The position numbers and the translations under genes are program-made. Positions 44,771-54,924 of a DNA stretch of 64,000 nt are shown here, piece after piece. The stretch covers positions 19,470,769-19,534,768 of the forward strand of contig NC_037689.1 in NCBI RefSeq assembly GCF_003255815.1. Reading direction: 5' to 3'. The notes under the pieces are model-generated. The model saw only the letters and a list, made by a program, of their open reading frames with translations, searched no databases and was not told the DNA's origin. Position 1 is the first letter of the stretch; every line of letters starts with the position of its first letter. This stretch comes from Theropithecus gelada. Taxonomy: Eukaryota > Chordata > Mammalia > Primates > Cercopithecidae.

Positions 44771-45079
44771 CTCTCTCTCTCTCTCTTTTTTTTTTGGAGA
44801 CGGAGTCTCGCTCTGTCGCCCAGGCTGGAGTGGAGTGGCACGATCTTGGTTCACTGCAGCCTCTGCCTCCCGGGTTCAAGTGATTCTCCTGGCTCAGCCT
44901 CCTGCGAAGCTGGGACTACAGGCGCGTGCCACCAGGCCCAGGCTAATTTTTCATATTTTTAGTAAAGACAGGATTTCACCGTGTTAGCCAGGATGGTCTC
45001 AATCTCCCGACCTTGTGATCCACCTGCCTGGGCCTCCCAAAGTGCTGGGATTACAGGCATAAGCCACTGCGCCAGGTCT
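44771..45079 (-). mobile_element. Alu element with perfect 17-bp target duplication
   Basis: Antisense AluS/Y-like copy preceded by a (CT)n run. The word cacacagatcagtttct is at 44754-44770 and 45080-45096. Confidence 0.97.
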
Positions 45080-45279
45080 CACACAGATCAGTTTCTTAGC
45101 ACTGAGAAAGAAGCCGGCATAACCCACAGAGTAAAGTGGTAAGGCAGCTGTCAACGGGGCAATGTGAAACAAGAGTGGGAAATTCTGCTTTACTTAAATT
45201 GGAACAAACAAGGCATCCTAAGTCCTTCTCTCACTTCCATCTCCTCTCCCCATTGCCTCGGACATAAACTGGATATGAT

Positions 45280-45490
45280 CTGTTAGTGGTGGTGTGCTGG
45301 AGCTGGTTTGTACCGAATTATGAAAGCCAATTTTACATAGCTCTTTCCAACTCTCAGTTCAGTGACATCACATTGGTAGCTTAAAATTAGCCACCATGAG
45401 AGTATTTACACCACTGAAATTGGCAACTGCTACACATCAGGGTTTTTCTTCTTTTTGAGGGGTGGGGGCGGTTCACTAGCTCACTATCGA
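45280..45490. repeat. Ancient dispersed repeat, copy B
   Basis: 'gagctggtttgtaccgaatt', 'ggtagcttaaaattagcca', 'tatttacaccac', 'ggcaactgctacacatcag' and 'gttcactagctcacta', parallel to 41.69-41.88 kb but longer at the left. Confidence 0.55.
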
Positions 45491-45499
45491 CTGTCAGTG

Positions 45500-46165
45500 C
45501 TTGGCTACCACCTCCATCTGTGTGCCTTCCTGAAGAGCAGAAGCTAAAACACCACTTTCCCCAGACTCCCTCGCAACTAGGGTTCAGGATGCAGAATAGT
45601 TTCTACCAAGTAGAGGTGTGTGCTGTGACTGACAGAGATTTGGGGGGTGGAAGTGAGGTGGAGGTCATATTTCTGTACCTTTGGCTGGCCTTCTGAATGC
45701 AAGCAAGGTTGTAGAGATGTGGAATTTTCTGTGGTAGTAGTCCAATGTCCAGCTTTGTAGGTGGTGAGATGCGGTGGCAGCAGCCAGGCTCTGCACTCCA
45801 GTTTCCTAAACTGGGTACCAGCAGCTTTTTGATCCTTAGATTATGGCTCTGGCTATGTTCTTGAACTCCTTAGTCCCATTGGCAACTTCTGATTCCCAGT
45901 TTTCTGACTGTGGCTGAGGGAGTGGCTCCCCTGGAGGGTCAGTCCTGGGGGTCATTTCTGGAGGGCCAGCCTAAGTGTCTTCTCCACAGCTCTTTCATTG
46001 ATGTGGTTAACATTTAATTCCCTGTATTAAATTGCTTTCTGTTGAAATACCCAAAGTGGGGCCAGTTCAGTTCCCTGCAATGAACTCTGCCATTACTCTC
46101 TTTCTGGATTCGGCTCCTGCCACACCCTCTGATAGAATGTTCTTTTTGGGTACGCACACAAAAAA
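45500..46165. other. Unassigned DNA
   Basis: Possibly an old LTR remnant near 45560-45680 ('ccctcgcaactagggttcagg'). No gene recognised. Confidence 0.35.
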
Positions 46166-46169
46166 AATC

Positions 46170-46310
46170 ATCTCTCTTGATAGATTATAAATCTCTTGAG
46201 GGCAAAGATCAGTGGTACGAGCCTTTCTCACAGTGTAACACACAAGGGATGCTCAATAAATAACTGGATGCACAAATGAGTGAATTGATAAATGGATGCA
46301 TGAATGATAC
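46170..46310 (+). repeat. L2 3'-end fragment
   Basis: 'gattataaatctcttgagggcaaagatc' and 'gatgctcaataaataactgg' are sense L2 terminus text. Confidence 0.7.
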
Positions 46311-46349
46311 CAGAGTATTATCAGATCTCTGACTCCAAGTTTATGTCCA

Positions 46350-46526
46350 GTTCTGCTCTGAGCCCCTCTCCTCGCATCTACCAGCCCTAGGCTCAAACTC
46401 TAACTCTGTACACATTTTGTGACATTGAAAAAGCTACTCTGTAAGCAGTTTCCTCATCTGTAAAATGGGGCCAGTGTTAATGATACCTAGTTTTTCAGGA
46501 TTATTGGAAGGATTAAAACCACACAG
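46350..46526 (+). repeat. MIR fragment
   Basis: 'tttcctcatctgtaaaatggggcc' and 'ttttcaggattattggaaggatt' match the sense MIR core. An Alu follows directly. Confidence 0.8.
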
Positions 46527-46528
46527 TT

Positions 46529-46851
46529 GGCCAGGCATGGTGGCTCACACCTGTGATCCCACCACTTTGGGAGGCTGAGGCAGGAGGATCACCTGAGGTC
46601 AGGGGTTCGAGACTAGCCTGGCCAACATGGTAAAACCCTGTCTCTACTAAAAGTACAAAAATTAGCTGGGTGTGGTGGCACATGTCTGTAATCCCAGCTA
46701 CTCAGGAGGTTGAGGCAGGAGAATCTCTTGAACCCAGGAGACGGAGGTTGCAGTGAGTCAAGATTATGTCACTGCACTCCAGCCAGGACGACAGAGCGAG
46801 ACTCCCCCTGCCCCCCGCCACTCCACAAAACAAAACAAAACAAAACAAAAC
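46529..46851 (+). mobile_element. Alu element
   Basis: Sense Alu with an (AAAAC)n tail at 46826-46850. Confidence 0.95.
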
Positions 46852-46934
46852 ACAATTTGAGGTTCTTGCCCCAGCCACTTTTCATTTGCCCAGCTCAGGG
46901 CCAGGTACTGGAGTGTACTGCCTGAAGTTAGGTG

Positions 46935-47101
46935 GCCACCTGTGTGAATCCTGCCTCTTTTTCCCACTTGCTTTGGGTCCTGGGGCAAGTTAAGTTACCT
47001 ATCTGAATGTCAATTTCCTCACCTTTAAAAGGAGTGAAAACATATCCCTTCCTCACTCAGGTGCTGTAGGATTCAAAATGTTCATGTGTATATAGTATTT
47101 T
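46935..47101 (+). repeat. MIR, left part
   Basis: 'tcctggggcaagttaagttacc' and 'tcaatttcctcacctttaaaagg' are MIR core text. Interrupted by a short Alu at 47102. Confidence 0.72.
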
Positions 47102-47239
47102 TAAATTTTTACTCTTGGTAAAGAGGGAGTCTTGCTGTGTTGCCCAGGCTGATCTCGATCTCCTGGACTCAAGCGATCCTCCTGCCTTGGCCTCCCAAAG
47201 TGCTAGGATTATAGGTGAGAGCCACCACACCTGGCCTTA
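47102..47239 (-). mobile_element. Alu monomer (FLAM-like) inserted in MIR
   Basis: A single antisense Alu arm of about 135 bp. tgtatatagtatttt at 47087-47101 and a copy with one extra TA at 47240-47256 flank it, so it was inserted as a monomer rather than truncated later. Confidence 0.85.
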
Positions 47240-47315
47240 TGTATATATAGTATTTTGTGTGTTTGTGTCATCACTATCATGTAGTCTCTGACACCTACTA
47301 GCTGCTCAATGGAAG
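47240..47315 (+). repeat. MIR, right part
   Basis: Continues past the Alu monomer and ends 'ctagctgctcaatggaagtgaa'. Confidence 0.6.
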
Positions 47316-47909
47316 TGAATTCCATTGACCAAAGTCTTTCCTATCTTGGGGAGATAGAGAACCTAGTTATTTAGAGATGAGGTTTCAGGACCCCAAGAGT
47401 CCCTGTTGTTTTATGTTGTTTCAAGACATCCCTCTCCCGCAGAGCTGTCAATGCCCATAGGTACTGGCAGAGCTGTAGCACCAGGCTAAAGTTCCACAAG
47501 AACTTTTTTCCTGACAAAGTCCTGGAAAAGTGAATGGGCAGGTAATTGAAAGACATGAGAAAGTTCCAGAAAGGGCAGGTGACAATGAGTTAGGCTAAGC
47601 ACATTGCTTTTTCTCTTGTTAATCTTTGAGTCAGCCTGGCTACTCACCTGAAGAGGTTAGAAAAATTAGGGGGTCAGGCTTCACAAAGCTATTGGAGACA
47701 TGATGCTCTCTGGGAGTTATTTGGGAGAAATTTTCCTGCTGTTGGATTACCAGTAACCTAGCACAGGTTCACACCTGCATTTTTGTAAATGAGAGACTCA
47801 TTTGGTACTTGTTTGACATTGTCTACCAAGTTTGACATCATCTACCAAGAGCCAGATGTGCTGCCCACAGGTTAGTGATATCACCTCTTGTATCAGTTAA
47901 GAATGTTTC
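47316..47909. other. Unassigned DNA left of the OOEP pseudogene
   Basis: No repeat or gene recognised. Confidence 0.4.
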
Positions 47910-48239
47910 AGGTGGTTTCCGGTGCAGGAACTGAGAGACCCTTTGGTGTTCTACCTGGAGGCATGGCTGGCAGATGAGATCTTTGGCCCGGATCGAGCCA
48001 TAATTCCAGAAATGGAGTGGATGATCCAGGCCCTGCTGACAGTAGGCATAGTGGACTCCGGGAACCTAGCAGAAATCACCGTTTTTGGTTGGCCCTGTGT
48101 ATAGAATCGGGTGAAGAGGATGCTCCTGTGCCTGGCATGGTTTCACCGAGAACATTGTGCCTGAACTGAGATGAAACACCTTGAGAACTTGAAGGCCTGT
48201 GCATCAGGACCCCATACTCTCCAACATCCTATTGCTTAG
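47910..48239 (+). pseudogene. OOEP (pseudogene copy): OOEP retropseudogene, 5'-truncated
   Basis: The + strand translates to text closely matching the oocyte protein OOEP, a KH-like subunit of the maternal subcortical complex in eggs: WFPVQELRDPLVFYLEAWL, then FGPDRAIIPEMEW, then DSGNLAEITVFG. Homology begins near residue 40 of the roughly 149-residue protein (residue numbers from memory) and runs in one frame to a stop at 48237-48239 matching the normal end. Two in-frame stops break it: TAG at 48102-48104 (glutamine expected) and TGA at 48162-48164 (arginine expected). There is one codon lost near 48186 and no frameshift. It is uninterrupted by introns, which suggests retrotransposition, but the first third is missing and no A-tail or clear target duplication is seen. 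An AATAAA lies at 48456-48461 and could be the old polyadenylation signal if the 3' UTR was carried along. Confidence 0.9.
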
Positions 48240-48995
48240 GATAACATAATTATTGTCAGGAGCATCTTGAGAACGTTCCTACTTTTGCTGCTAAAGTTGA
48301 AGAGAAGCAAGTATAGCATTCCTAAATCCCTGCATTCCTTTTTCCTGTGTCTTGATGGATAGTGGTTTATTTTGTTGCAAGAGTGAGTTTGAGGAACTAT
48401 TCTCATAAAGAAATGGCTATTTTGCCCAATGCATAAAGATCTTTGCACACTTACAATAAAACAAATATATATATGAATGTTTCAGTTGCAGATGTGCAGA
48501 TGATGGGAAAAACCTACCAAAGCTTCTTAGGCATGGAAGGGATTGTACAACACCCTTTCCACCCTCATCCTGTCCCCAGTGAATTACAAGTAAACAAGTA
48601 GAGTAGGGTCCTGGAGTGGCCTGAGTTAGCCCTGTGATGACATTACCAACCCAGTTTTCGGCTTTGCTCCCTTGGGCAGGCTCCCTGTCAAGCTCTCTGT
48701 GGCTGTCCCTGCTAGCTTCCAGCCCACCCATCATGGTCTTCAGATGGTGGTGCCTCCAGACCTATATCCAGGTAGTGCCCAATCCTGTGGAAGAGAAAAC
48801 GTTCTTTCCCTCAATCCTGGGCAAACATGTTCTTCCATCTCATTGACTCTGATTGGATTACATGCCAATCCCTACACTAGTCACCACTGGCTTCAGGTGG
48901 ACATCAGAAGCATCCATTGGCTTAAGACTCTCAGGGCCTCCCCCTAGGTCTGGGGGTATGGCAGGCAGAATTTCTAAGAATGGCCCCCAAGATCC
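48240..48995. other. Unassigned DNA, possibly OOEP 3' UTR at its start
   Basis: No family recognised. The first about 220 bp, up to the AATAAA at 48456, could be copied 3' UTR. Confidence 0.3.
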
Positions 48996-48998
48996 CAT

Positions 48999-49456
48999 GT
49001 TATAGTTTGGATATGGATATATTTTGGATATAGATATAGTTTAATTGGCCCCTCTAAATCTCATGTGGAAATGTGACCCCAAGTGTTGGAGGTGGGGCCT
49101 GGTTGGGGGTGTCTGGGTCATGGGGCTGGATCTCTCATGAATGGTTGTGTTGGTGTTGTCCTCACTGTAATGAGTGAGTTCTTGCTTTCTGAGTTACCAT
49201 GAGAGCTGGTTGTTGAATAAAGCCTGGCACCTCTACCCCGCCCCCCTTGCTTCCTCTTTTGTCACATGGTCTTGGCATACCTTGGCTCCCCTTCATCTTC
49301 AGCCATGAGTGGAAGCAGCCTGAGGCCTCACCAGAGGCAGCTGCTGGAGCCATGCTTCTTGTACAGCCTGCAGAACTGCGAGCCAAACAAACCTCATTTC
49401 TTTATAAACTACCCAGCTTCAGGAATCCCTTTACGGCAATGCAAAAGAACTAAGAT
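48999..49456 (+). mobile_element. MST/MLT1-type MaLR LTR
   Basis: Starts 'tgttatagtttggatatgg' with a partly repeated TTTGGATATGGATAT-like stretch. Continues with 'ggtcatggggctggatctctcatgaatgg', 'gcctcaccagaggcagc' and 'tttctttataaactacccagc', and ends 'gcaaaagaactaagatg'. Solo LTR. Confidence 0.85.
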
Positions 49457-49479
49457 GCTCCTTCCTCCTTGGAAGCTGT

Positions 49480-49932
49480 AAATGTGATGAGATCTCACTC
49501 CTATGGTTGTGTTATGCTATATAGCACAGCTGATCTTAAAAAAGGGAGATTATCTGAGTGGGCCTAATCTAATCACAGGAATCCTTAAAAGCAGAGAACT
49601 TTCTCTGGCTGGTGGCAGAAGAGAAAAGAGAAGAAGAAATCATAAAAAATAAAAGCACAAGAAGAATTCCAAGTGCCCTTGTTGACTTTAAGATGGAGGG
49701 GACCACGTGGAAAATGTGAGGAGAAACTGTATTCTCTCAACAACCTGAGTGAGTTTGGAAGTGCATTCTTTCCCAGATTTTCCAGAAAGGAACACAGCCC
49801 TGTTGACACCTGGATTTTAGCCTAGTGTGCTCTAAGTAGAGAATCTGGCTGAGCCACTTCTGACCCATAAAACTGTGAGCTGGCCACTGTTTCTGTTAAT
49901 TTGTTACATAGCAAGAGAAAACGAATACAGAG
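49480..49932 (+). mobile_element. MLT1-type MaLR LTR, second copy
   Basis: 'ggagattatctgagtgggcctaatctaatcaca' (in pieces), 'agcagagaactttctctggctgg', 'aagatggaggggaccacgtgg' and 'ttgttacatagcaagagaaaacgaatac' are MLT1 LTR text. Lies directly behind the previous LTR in the same orientation. Confidence 0.82.
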
Positions 49933-49994
49933 GTTAAGGCCGACTCCATGCAAACTACGAATAGTTGAGAATGGTAGAAAAATGGTCTCCTAGG

Positions 49995-50161
49995 TAGGGT
50001 TACCAGATAAAGAAAAATACAAAGACTCTTAGTTAAATTTGAATTTCAGATAAATTATAGATTTTTAAAGTATAAATATGTACCCAGTTCCCCAGTTTGA
50101 ATTGCAGATAAACCATGATTTTTTTGTTTTTTAAGTATGGGTATGTCCTGTGCAATATTTG
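49995..50161. mobile_element. Palindromic DNA transposon, left arm
   Basis: 'agttaaatttgaatttcagataaat' (in pieces) is the inverted copy of the right arm at 50493-50535. It continues to 'tgcaatatttggg' at the centre of the palindrome, where an Alu has inserted. Confidence 0.75.
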
Positions 50162-50171
50162 GGACAAACTT

Positions 50172-50482
50172 CTTTTTCTTTTTCTTTTTTCTTTTTTTTG
50201 AGAGAGGGTCTCATTTTGTCACCCAGGATGGAGTGCAGTGATGCGGCCTCGGCTCACTGTAGCTTCGACCTTCTGGGCTCAAGCAATCCCCCCACCGCAG
50301 CTTCCCCAGTGGCTGGGACTCCAGGCATGTGTCACCACACTCAGCTAATTTTTGTATTTTTTGTAGAAATGAGGTTTCCTCATGTTGCCCAGGCTGGTCT
50401 CGAACTCCTGAGCTCAAGTAATCCGCCTACCTTGGCTTCCTAAAGTGCTGTGATTGCAGGTGTGAGCCACCGTGCATGGCCA
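50172..50482 (-). mobile_element. AluJ-like element at the centre of a palindrome
   Basis: Antisense Alu with a TTTTTC start. ggacaaactt flanks it at 50162-50171 and 50483-50492. Confidence 0.95.
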
Positions 50483-50540
50483 GGACAAACTTATACTAAA
50501 AAAATTATTAATTGTTTATCTGAAATTCAAATTTCACAGC
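50483..50540. mobile_element. Palindromic DNA transposon, right arm
   Basis: 'gacaaacttatactaaaa', 'ttgtttatctgaaattcaaattt' pair with the left arm. The outer end is lost or diverged. Non-autonomous element (family by memory uncertain). Confidence 0.75.
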
Positions 50541-50765
50541 CCAAGTCACACGGAAAGTCCAGGTGTTGGCACTCTGGTAGACAGCTGACCTCCCAGATGA
50601 CAGCTGTTGTCAACTGCCAGTGCTGTGCAGGCACCATCTTGGATGTCCAGCCCAGTTGAATCTCCAGAGGAATCCAACCCTGGCCAGTTCCCGACTGTAA
50701 CTGCACTAGAGACCCCAAGCAAGAGCCACCCACCTGAGCCCAGTCAATCCACAGAACTATGAGAG
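50541..50765. other. Unassigned DNA
   Basis: No family or gene recognised. Confidence 0.4.
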
Positions 50766-50768
50766 GCT

Positions 50769-51302
50769 ATGGGATGGGGTTCAGGACTCACTACTCCAAA
50801 ATATGGCACCTTGACATTTGAGAAAACCACAGAAGCAGGTAGGACTTTCTGATCTTCTCCCACCCTTTCCCCCTGAAGCAGGCCATAAAACCTGGAAAAG
50901 AATTTTTTGACTTTTCCCTGAAGCAGGTCATAAAACCCTCATGTGAGAGGTGCCCTTTCAATAGCCAGTAGAAAGGAACTTCTTTATCTCTGAAGACACA
51001 GGGACACAGAGAGGAACCTGAATAAACAGTTCCTCTCCCGACCCCAGTTTACTACCATTGCATCACACATTCTTTGTGCAATCATACTTCTCCACGACCA
51101 GCCACTTTGTCATCAAACCTAAGCATAAAAATAAGCAAGTTTACCCATTTCTTTGGGTTTTCATTTCTGAGTACTCTCATGTCACGTAAAACGTATATGA
51201 AATACACTTGTATGCTTTTCTCTTGTTAATCTATCTTGTTTTAGATGCCTCATCCATGAACCCAGTGATGAATGAGAAAAGAAATCTTTTCTCCCCTACA
51301 TA
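50769..51302 (+). mobile_element. ERV-type LTR, copy B
   Basis: Same family and orientation as the Alu-interrupted LTR at 37.84-38.72 kb (shared 'ctccaaaatatggcacctt', 'aagcataaaaataagca', 'tatgcttttctcttgttaatc', 'gatgaatgagaaaag', 'ctcccctac'). Contains 'cctgaagcaggtcataaaacc' twice in variant form. Confidence 0.65.
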
Positions 51303-51504
51303 TTCCTCCACGTTTTAGGGTGGTTTGCTATACAGCAATCGACCATTGAAACAGGGAGAACGGCCTTTTAATGGATATGACAAGTATTTTCAGGGGCAGA
51401 AAGCAAGACTTTCTTCTCCCCTACCACCGCCTCTCCCCACCTTTTAAACTCATTTCTTAACCTTTTGATAGCACTGCTGGTGAGCTGAAAGTATCATATT
51501 CATA

Positions 51505-51634
51505 AATGTCACAGTGTGGTGGTTAAGGGCAAAGACAGGTAAGTCAGAAAAATCTTGGCTTACATTTTGACTTTGTGCAAATTACTTTACCTCTCTAAAC
51601 CTAGAATTGCCCATCTGTAAAATGGCAATGATGG
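51505..51634 (+). repeat. MIR, left part
   Basis: 'agtgtggtggttaagggcaaag', 'ttgtgcaaattactttacctctc' and 'ccatctgtaaaatggcaatgatg' are sense MIR. Interrupted by the 7SL copy. Confidence 0.85.
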
Positions 51635-51934
51635 GTCAGACACAGTGGTGCATGCCTGTGGTCCCAGCTACTTCAGAGGCTGAGGTGGGGGGATCACTTG
51701 AGCCAAGGACTTCTGGGCTGTAGCACGCTATGCTGACCAAGTGTCCACACTAAGTTCAGCATCAATATGGTGACCTTCCAGGGGTGGGGTACCACGAGGT
51801 TGCCTAAGAAAGAGTGAACTGGCCCAGATCAGAAATGGAGCAGGTCAAAACTCCCATGATGATCGGTAGTGGGATCTCGCCTGTGAATAGTCACTGTGCT
51901 CCAGCCTGGGCAACACAGTGAGACCCCCATCTCT
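51635..51934 (+). pseudogene. RN7SL (pseudogene copy): 7SL (signal recognition particle) RNA pseudogene, full length
   Basis: About 300 bp matching 7SL RNA end to end. Alu-like 5' part ('ggtgcatgcctgtggtccc'), then the 7SL-specific S domain that Alus lack ('cactaagttcagcatcaatatgg', 'ggaccttccagg'-like text, 'gagcaggtcaaaactccc', 'gtagtgggatctcgcctgtgaatag'), then the Alu-like 3' part ending 'acccccatctct'. An A-rich tail follows (51935-51960). The MIR word aatggcaatgatggg before it (51621-51635) recurs as aatgggaatgatggg at 51961-51975, a target duplication proving retrotransposition. Numerous substitutions against the functional RNA (for example in the 5' gccgggcgcgg) and no recognisable 7SL upstream promoter argue against function. 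Confidence 0.95.
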
Positions 51935-51960
51935 TAAAAAGAAAAAAAAGACTTGAAAAA

Positions 51961-52082
51961 AATGGGAATGATGGGCTAGTCAGCCACCCAGTCACAGCAC
52001 TGTTCTGAGGATCACATAAGAAAATATAGTGCCTGGCATGTAATACATGCTTAATAAATACTAGCTGTTGTTATTATCAGTA
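51961..52082 (+). repeat. MIR, right part
   Basis: Resumes after the 7SL copy with 'ctgttctgaggatcacataag', 'agtgcctggcatgtaatac' and 'tgcttaataaatactagctgttgttatta'. Confidence 0.85.
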
Positions 52083-53719
52083 ATGACATCCAGCAATGGC
52101 TTTAATAAACAACTTCCATCTAATTATTGGCAGAAAGGAGAACTACAGTTTAGTTGTTTTGGATCAGAAGCCATTGTTGGTGGTAGAGATTTCCCAGTTT
52201 GTACCTGGTTCTTGGCTTATAACCCCAGCAGCTAATCTCCTGGGTCACCTTGGAACACATTTTATACTAGTCGAGCTTGGAGAATTCATTAGGAAGTCAC
52301 ACGATCAAAGATTAATGACTTTTAAAAAATGATTTAGGTGGGTGTTTAGTTATCATTGTCTCAAATTAGAAGAAAAATTCTCCCAGTAGAGATTATTGTA
52401 ACCCTGCTTGATGGCCTGGAACCACGGGGGCACCTCCATCACTCCGTTGCTGCAAAGTTACCCAGCCCCTGGGGGCTCCCCAGCAACTCTCTGAGCAGGA
52501 GTAGGGAGCCTTCTAGTTGGAGCCTGGCTCTGAATCAGCTCATCCTCACAGGAAGAGAATCCTACCCCAGCTTCACTGAATGTCAAACCTTCGTTTTCAC
52601 GCCTCACTGGTAACTCCGAGAAGTCGTGTGCCAGAAGTCAGGGAGAAGCAGTTTATGGAGAAGTTTGGAAGTGTGTGCTGCTGCTTTTCCTCCATGTGGG
52701 TAATTCTTCACTTTTCTTGGACTCGCTGACACCTTTGAGAATGTAATGAAACCTATGGACCCAGTCCTGGAAAAAGTGCACAGATGCTTACTGTGCCAAG
52801 GATTCCTGGACCCCTGAATCCTGGTGCATGGTTTCCAGGCTAAGAAATTTTGCACGAGATATTCCAGAGTCTGTCCCTTGTGAAGCCACCTTAGTGTAAG
52901 ACCCCTGTTAGTCCCCGCAGGATAGTTTTCCCTGAACAGCATCATTGCTTTTGTTGCAGTATACTAATATGGTGGTGTGAGGTTAAGACAGTCTTGTGTG
53001 TTCTCTTGCCCTGTGTAATGTGAGGATGTTGTTTGTGATACTATATTTATGATAATCTATGACAAAAACTTGCCTCCCTGATCTCCATATTAGGAATAAC
53101 TGTGCTTCTCCCAACTGTGCTTTGGTTTTATGTCACTGACTCAGTGATATAAGTCACAGTGCAACCCAGCTTCCTTCTTCCCCTGGGCTGCTGGGGAACT
53201 CAGCCTCAAACTTGTGTTCTGTCTCCAGTGAGTGCAGTAGGTTTCCTGGCAGGTGTTTTGTGTAATCACCTCACTCTTGGCTCCATCTTATTTTCCTCTC
53301 CTTGTTTTCCCTTTACGTCATTTGTTCTTATTTACTGCTGATTTATTTTATACTGTTTTATTGTATGCATCTTTGTAAACCTTAAATACATCTTTGGAAC
53401 AAGGCAGACATAAATCAATAAAAACACATAGTAGCTAATGGAAGCTCTGGACAGCTTTCTTCTTGTGAAAACAATTGTTCCTGAATGTATAGGCCAGTTT
53501 CCTGGGGATGTGGAGGGCAACTGAGGAGAGAGGTGACAGAAAGATTGAAGGGTCTTTAAATGGAGAAGTGAGCCTAGCTGGGGAATCTACCCTTGCTAGT
53601 ATAGAAAAAAGTACTGGGCATTGCATTTGGATATTATCTCCCCATCTTCCAACTAAAAACAATAATCGCAATCCTCCCCCACCCCCATGGGGAAAATATA
53701 TATTTTTGAAATAAGTTCA
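52083..53719. other. Unassigned DNA
   Basis: No repeat recognised in 1.6 kb. Short frames without motifs. Confidence 0.4.
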
Positions 53720-53884
53720 CCTAAGAAAATTTCTTTTATTATGGAGAATTTCAAAACACCTGAAAGTAGACTAAACACTGTAATAAGCCCCCATGTACCC
53801 TTCATCCAACCCTAGTAACCATGAACCCACAGCCAAACTTGTTCTATTCATATATCCCTTCTATATATTGTGATTTTCAGTTCT
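53720..53884 (-). mobile_element. L1ME-type LINE 3' region, part 1
   Basis: 'tattatggagaatttcaaaac' and 'agcccccatgtacccttcatccaaccc' are antisense old L1 3' UTR text. Interrupted by an Alu. Confidence 0.78.
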
Positions 53885-54175
53885 TTTTGTTTGTTTGTTT
53901 GTTTGTTTTTTTATGACAGTGTCTCGCTCTGTCGCCCAGGCTGGAGTGCAGTGGCATGATCATGGCTCACTGCAACCTCTGCCTTCTGGGCTCAAGTGAT
54001 TGTCCCACTTCACTCTCTCGAGTAGCTGTGACTACAGGCACGCACCACCACACCCGGCTAACTTTAAAAAAAAGAAAATTGTAGAGACAAGGTCTCACTA
54101 TATTGCCCAGATTGGTCTCAAACTCCCAGGCTCCCAAAGTGCTGGGATTACAGGTGTGAGCCACTGCCCCCAGCT
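53885..54175 (-). mobile_element. Alu element with (TTTG)n and internal deletion
   Basis: Antisense, preceded by TTTG repeats at 53890-53906. Text between 'attggtctcaaactccc' and 'aggctcccaaagtgctgg' is missing the usual stretch. Confidence 0.92.
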
Positions 54176-54577
54176 TAATTTTTAAATCAAAGCAAAATAT
54201 ATATACGTAAATGCGTACATATAAGTAGACACTGAGTATATTTTTACACATTGGGCACACCTGTGTAACCAGCACTCAGGACAAGAAATTGAATATAATC
54301 AGGTCCCCAGAATCCCACCTCATGCCCCTTCCCAGTTACTATTTTCCCCCTCCCCCGAGGGTGACCACTACAAAGACTTCTAACATCACAGATGAATTTT
54401 GCCTGTTTTTGACCTTTCTCTAAATGGAATCATACAGTACGGACTCTCAAGTCTGGCTTCTCATGTGCAACACTGTATTGGTGAGATCCATTTAGGTTGT
54501 GTGTATAGCCAGTAGTTCATTTATTTTATTTGCTGAGTAGTATTCTGTTGTGTGAATGTACCACAGTTTATCCACTT
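54176..54577 (-). mobile_element. L1ME-type LINE 3' region, part 2
   Basis: 'cacctgtgtaaccagcactcagg', 'ctctaaatggaatcatacagtacgg' and 'attctgttgtgtgaatgtaccacag' continue the same L1. Confidence 0.8.
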
Positions 54578-54878
54578 TCTTTTCTTTTCTTTTTAGAGAC
54601 AGGATCTTGCTCTTTTGCCCAGGCTGGAGTACAGTGGCATAGTCACGGCTCACTACAGCCTCGACCTCCTGGGCTCAGGCGATCCTCCCACCTCAGCCTC
54701 CTGAGTAGCTGAGACCATAGGTGTCTACCCCCATACCCAGCTAATTTTTAAATTTTTTGTAGAGACAGGGTCTCGCTATGTTGTCCAGGCTGGTCTGGAA
54801 CTCTTAATCTCAAGTGATCCTCCCCTCTTAACCTCCTAAAGCACTGGGATTACAGGCATGAGCCACCATGCCTGGCCT
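54578..54878 (-). mobile_element. AluJ-like element
   Basis: Antisense with AluJ wording (cactacagcctcgacctcctgggctcagg in pieces). Inserted at the right edge of the L1 fragment. Confidence 0.94.
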
Positions 54879-54924
54879 TATTTTTTATTTATAATTGATT
54901 TTTTATTATTTAATCAGTTATTTA

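Noticed and set aside
33642..51302. Retroviral protein-coding regions linked to the LTRs
   Set aside because: All LTRs look solo; no gag-, pol- or env-like frame was seen near them.
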